6,426 nucleotides of DNA from Bacteroidota bacterium (GTDB lineage: Bacteria; Bacteroidota; Bacteroidia; Chitinophagales; LD1), in NCBI GenBank assembly GCA_947457525.1, contig CANGXE010000093.1, positions 1 through 6,426 of the forward strand. Direction: 5' to 3'. The translations under genes were made by a program, and so were the position numbers. Below are positions 4,963 to 6,426 of this stretch, piece after piece; positions within the stretch are counted from its first letter, which is position 1; every line of letters begins with the position of its first letter. The notes below the pieces were generated by a model. The model was not told the origin of the DNA and made no database searches. It was given only the letters and a program-made list of their open reading frames with translations.

Positions 4963-5601
4963 GTGTTAGACGCCTTACTTTTTACCAAAACTTCGCCTCT
5001 TCTATCGGCTTTATATCCCGATTGCCTCTGGAAGGTGAAAGAGGAGAGTAAAGTCATCTACTTAACCTTTGACGATGGCCCAATTCCCGAAATCACTCCT
5101 TGGGTATTGGATTGTTTGAAAGAGCATCAAGCTAAAGCTACCTTTTTTTGTATCGGGAAAAATGTGGAAGCTCATCCCGATATTTTTAAACGAATAGTGG
5201 ACGAAGGACATGCCGTGGGCAATCACACTTTTGATCACCTAAATGGTTGGAAAACGAATAATCTAGCATACTTTGACAACATTACGCAATGTGACGCAAC
5301 GCTTGCTAAGTATGGTGTGCCATCGGGGGCTTTGTTTCGTCCACCTTATGGCAAGTTGACCCCCGCACAGTATTTACACTTGAAGAAGCAATACAAAATC
5401 ATCATGTGGGATGTGTTGAGTTTCGATTTTGATTTGAGTATATCTCAAGAAAAAGTGTTGGACAATATGCTTCAACACACAGAGCCGGGCTCGATTATCG
5501 TGATGCACGATAGCCTCAAAGCTATGGATAAAGTGCGCTATGCACTACCCAAACTATTCACTCATTTTACCCCACTCGGGTTTCAATTCAAAACGTTATG
5601 A
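4963..5601 (+). CDS. Polysaccharide deacetylase family protein (NodB homology domain, CE4)
   Basis: CE4 enzymes remove acetyl groups from N-acetylglucosamine-containing polymers such as peptidoglycan or chitin oligomers, using a divalent metal. Almost the whole 212-residue protein is the NodB domain. Visible motifs are TFDDGP (35-40, catalytic base D37 and metal ligand D38), HTFDH (88-92, metal ligands H88 and H92), RPPYG (126-130), WDVLSFDFD (149-157) and IVMHDS (179-184, H182). All catalytic residues are present. The fourth motif has Phe where many CE4 enzymes have Trp. No signal peptide or membrane anchor is seen, so an extracytoplasmic role is not evident and the true substrate is uncertain. 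The GTG at 4963 is chosen because the next downstream candidate (GTG at 5035) would lose the LYPDCLW segment that precedes the domain in similar proteins. It overlaps tatD by four bases. Confidence 0.87.
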   Translation: MLDALLFTKTSPLLSALYPDCLWKVKEESKVIYLTFDDGPIPEITPWVLDCLKEHQAKATFFCIGKNVEAHPDIFKRIVDEGHAVGNHTFDHLNGWKTNNLAYFDNITQCDATLAKYGVPSGALFRPPYGKLTPAQYLHLKKQYKIIMWDVLSFDFDLSISQEKVLDNMLQHTEPGSIIVMHDSLKAMDKVRYALPKLFTHFTPLGFQFKTL

Positions 5602-6371
5602 ATTTAATAGACACCCATTGTCATCTATACAGCGATGAGTTTAAAGAAGATGTGGCGGAAGCTATTCAACGTGCGGTCACGTTGAAAGTAAACACCATTT
5701 TGTTGCCCGCTATTGATGAGGAAACGCATCAACGCTTGATAGATTTAGCAGCTAAACAGCATGATGGTTGCTCTATTTTGCCTATGATGGGCGTGCATCC
5801 TTGCAGCATTAAGGAGAACTTTGAAGAAGAGTTGGCGGTGGCGAAATCGTTTTTAGATAATGGTACGAAGTATTGTGCCGTGGGCGAAATTGGTTTAGAT
5901 TTTTATTGGGATGTGGAGTTTAAAGCACAACAAATTATAGCCTTTGAGCGGCAAATCGAATGGGCGGTGGAGCGAAGTTTGCCGATAGTTATTCATAGCC
6001 GAAAATCAACCTATGAGTGTATTCAATCGGTGAAGAAGTATAAAGGAAAAGTGAGCGGAGTTTTTCATTGTTTCAGCGGCTCGAAAGAAGAAGCCGAGGA
6101 GATAAAGAAGCTCGGTTTTTTGATGGGCATTGGGGGAGTGGCTACTTATAAGAATTCGGGTTTGAAAGAACTTTTGCCGAACATCGGATTAGAAAACATT
6201 GTGCTAGAAACCGATTCGCCTTACCTCAGTCCGGTGCCGCACCGCGGCAAACGCAACGAGTCGGCTCATATTCGTTTGATTGCTGAAGCGGTGGCTGTGG
6301 CGTTTAATCTTCCGCTCGATGAAATTGCCCGACAAACCACCGCCAATGCTCAGCGGCTTTTTAAGTTGTAG
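5598..6371 (+). CDS. tatD: TatD-family metal-dependent deoxyribonuclease
   Basis: TatD proteins are TIM-barrel amidohydrolase-fold nucleases with 3'-5' exonuclease or AP-endonuclease activity on DNA, implicated in repair and DNA turnover in the cytosol; they are not part of the Tat export machinery. The protein is 257 residues, the normal length. The predicted metal ligands are all present: H7 and H9 in DTHCHL, E97 in VGEIGLDFYW, H133 in VIHSR, H157 in GVFHCFSG and D206 in LETDSPYL. The C-terminal PHRGKRNE and TTANAQRLF blocks are also typical. The ATG at 5598 overlaps the stop of the deacetylase gene (ATGA), which implies co-transcription and probably translational coupling. YcfH/YjjV-like paralogues cannot be told apart from TatD itself without a tree, so the symbol names the family. 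Confidence 0.93.
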   Translation: MNLIDTHCHLYSDEFKEDVAEAIQRAVTLKVNTILLPAIDEETHQRLIDLAAKQHDGCSILPMMGVHPCSIKENFEEELAVAKSFLDNGTKYCAVGEIGLDFYWDVEFKAQQIIAFERQIEWAVERSLPIVIHSRKSTYECIQSVKKYKGKVSGVFHCFSGSKEEAEEIKKLGFLMGIGGVATYKNSGLKELLPNIGLENIVLETDSPYLSPVPHRGKRNESAHIRLIAEAVAVAFNLPLDEIARQTTANAQRLFKL

Positions 6372-6390
6372 GATTAATACCCGAAAAATC

Positions 6391-6398
6391 TATATTCG
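6391..6398 (+). promoter_or_regulatory. Promoter-like -7 element pointing out of the window
   Basis: TATATTCG lies 20 bases after the tatD stop, within AAAAATCTATATTCGCA (6384-6400). That stretch matches 16 of 17 bases with the sequence upstream of the acidic-protein gene. A GTTG at 6365-6368 could act as a -33 element but with a 22-base spacer. A small dyad (CCCAA-N5-TTGGG, 6403-6417) follows. The transcript it would drive lies outside the window. Confidence 0.4.
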
Positions 6399-6426
6399 CA
6401 GTCCCAATTTTGTTGGGTTGTTCTAA

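Overview
The window looks like ordinary chromosomal housekeeping DNA from a member of the Bacteroidota. No start codon has a recognisable Shine-Dalgarno sequence. Several upstream regions carry the phylum's unusual -7 promoter element (TAnnTTTG, or here often TAnnTTCG). The protein sequences (FumC, GluRS, TatD, the NodB-type deacetylase) also read like Bacteroidota versions. This assignment comes from pattern recognition; no database search was run. I see no insertion sequence, CRISPR array, tRNA, rRNA or defence system, and no gene-free stretch above 300 bases.

Layout. Positions 1-907 (minus) hold the first 302 codons of a class II fumarase gene, cut by the window edge. It is divergently transcribed, across a 144-base intergenic region, from a two-gene unit on the plus strand: an IsdG-type heme-degrading monooxygenase (1052-1387) and a 65-residue single-span membrane protein (1397-1594). 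A perfect 7+5+7 dyad just upstream of the monooxygenase's -7 element closely matches the ICE-box layout used by Fur-family Irr regulators, which suggests iron or heme control. That unit converges, with a 5-base gap, on a minus-strand run read from right to left: glutamyl-tRNA synthetase (4876-3341), a 111-residue extremely acidic low-complexity protein (3231-2896) with its own promoter-like element and hairpin terminator, a stand-alone cobalamin-binding subunit of an acyl-CoA mutase (2829-2422), and an enoyl-CoA hydratase (2382-1600). Divergent from gltX, on the plus strand, are a NodB-fold polysaccharide deacetylase (4963-5601) and a TatD-family metal-dependent nuclease (5598-6371), joined by an ATGA overlap. 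A further promoter-like element sits at the right edge and points out of the window.

How the genes fit together. The B12-binding subunit and crotonase probably form a small acyl-CoA operon (carbon-skeleton rearrangement plus hydration), and fumarase belongs to the TCA cycle that would receive their products. The heme oxygenase and its membrane partner look like a small iron-acquisition or heme-detoxification unit. The most interesting signals are regulatory: the ICE-like operator, an 18-base leader element shared at the same distance from the ATG by fumC and the acidic-protein gene, and a terminator placed almost against the start of the B12-subunit gene. I did not find a convincing novel multi-gene system.
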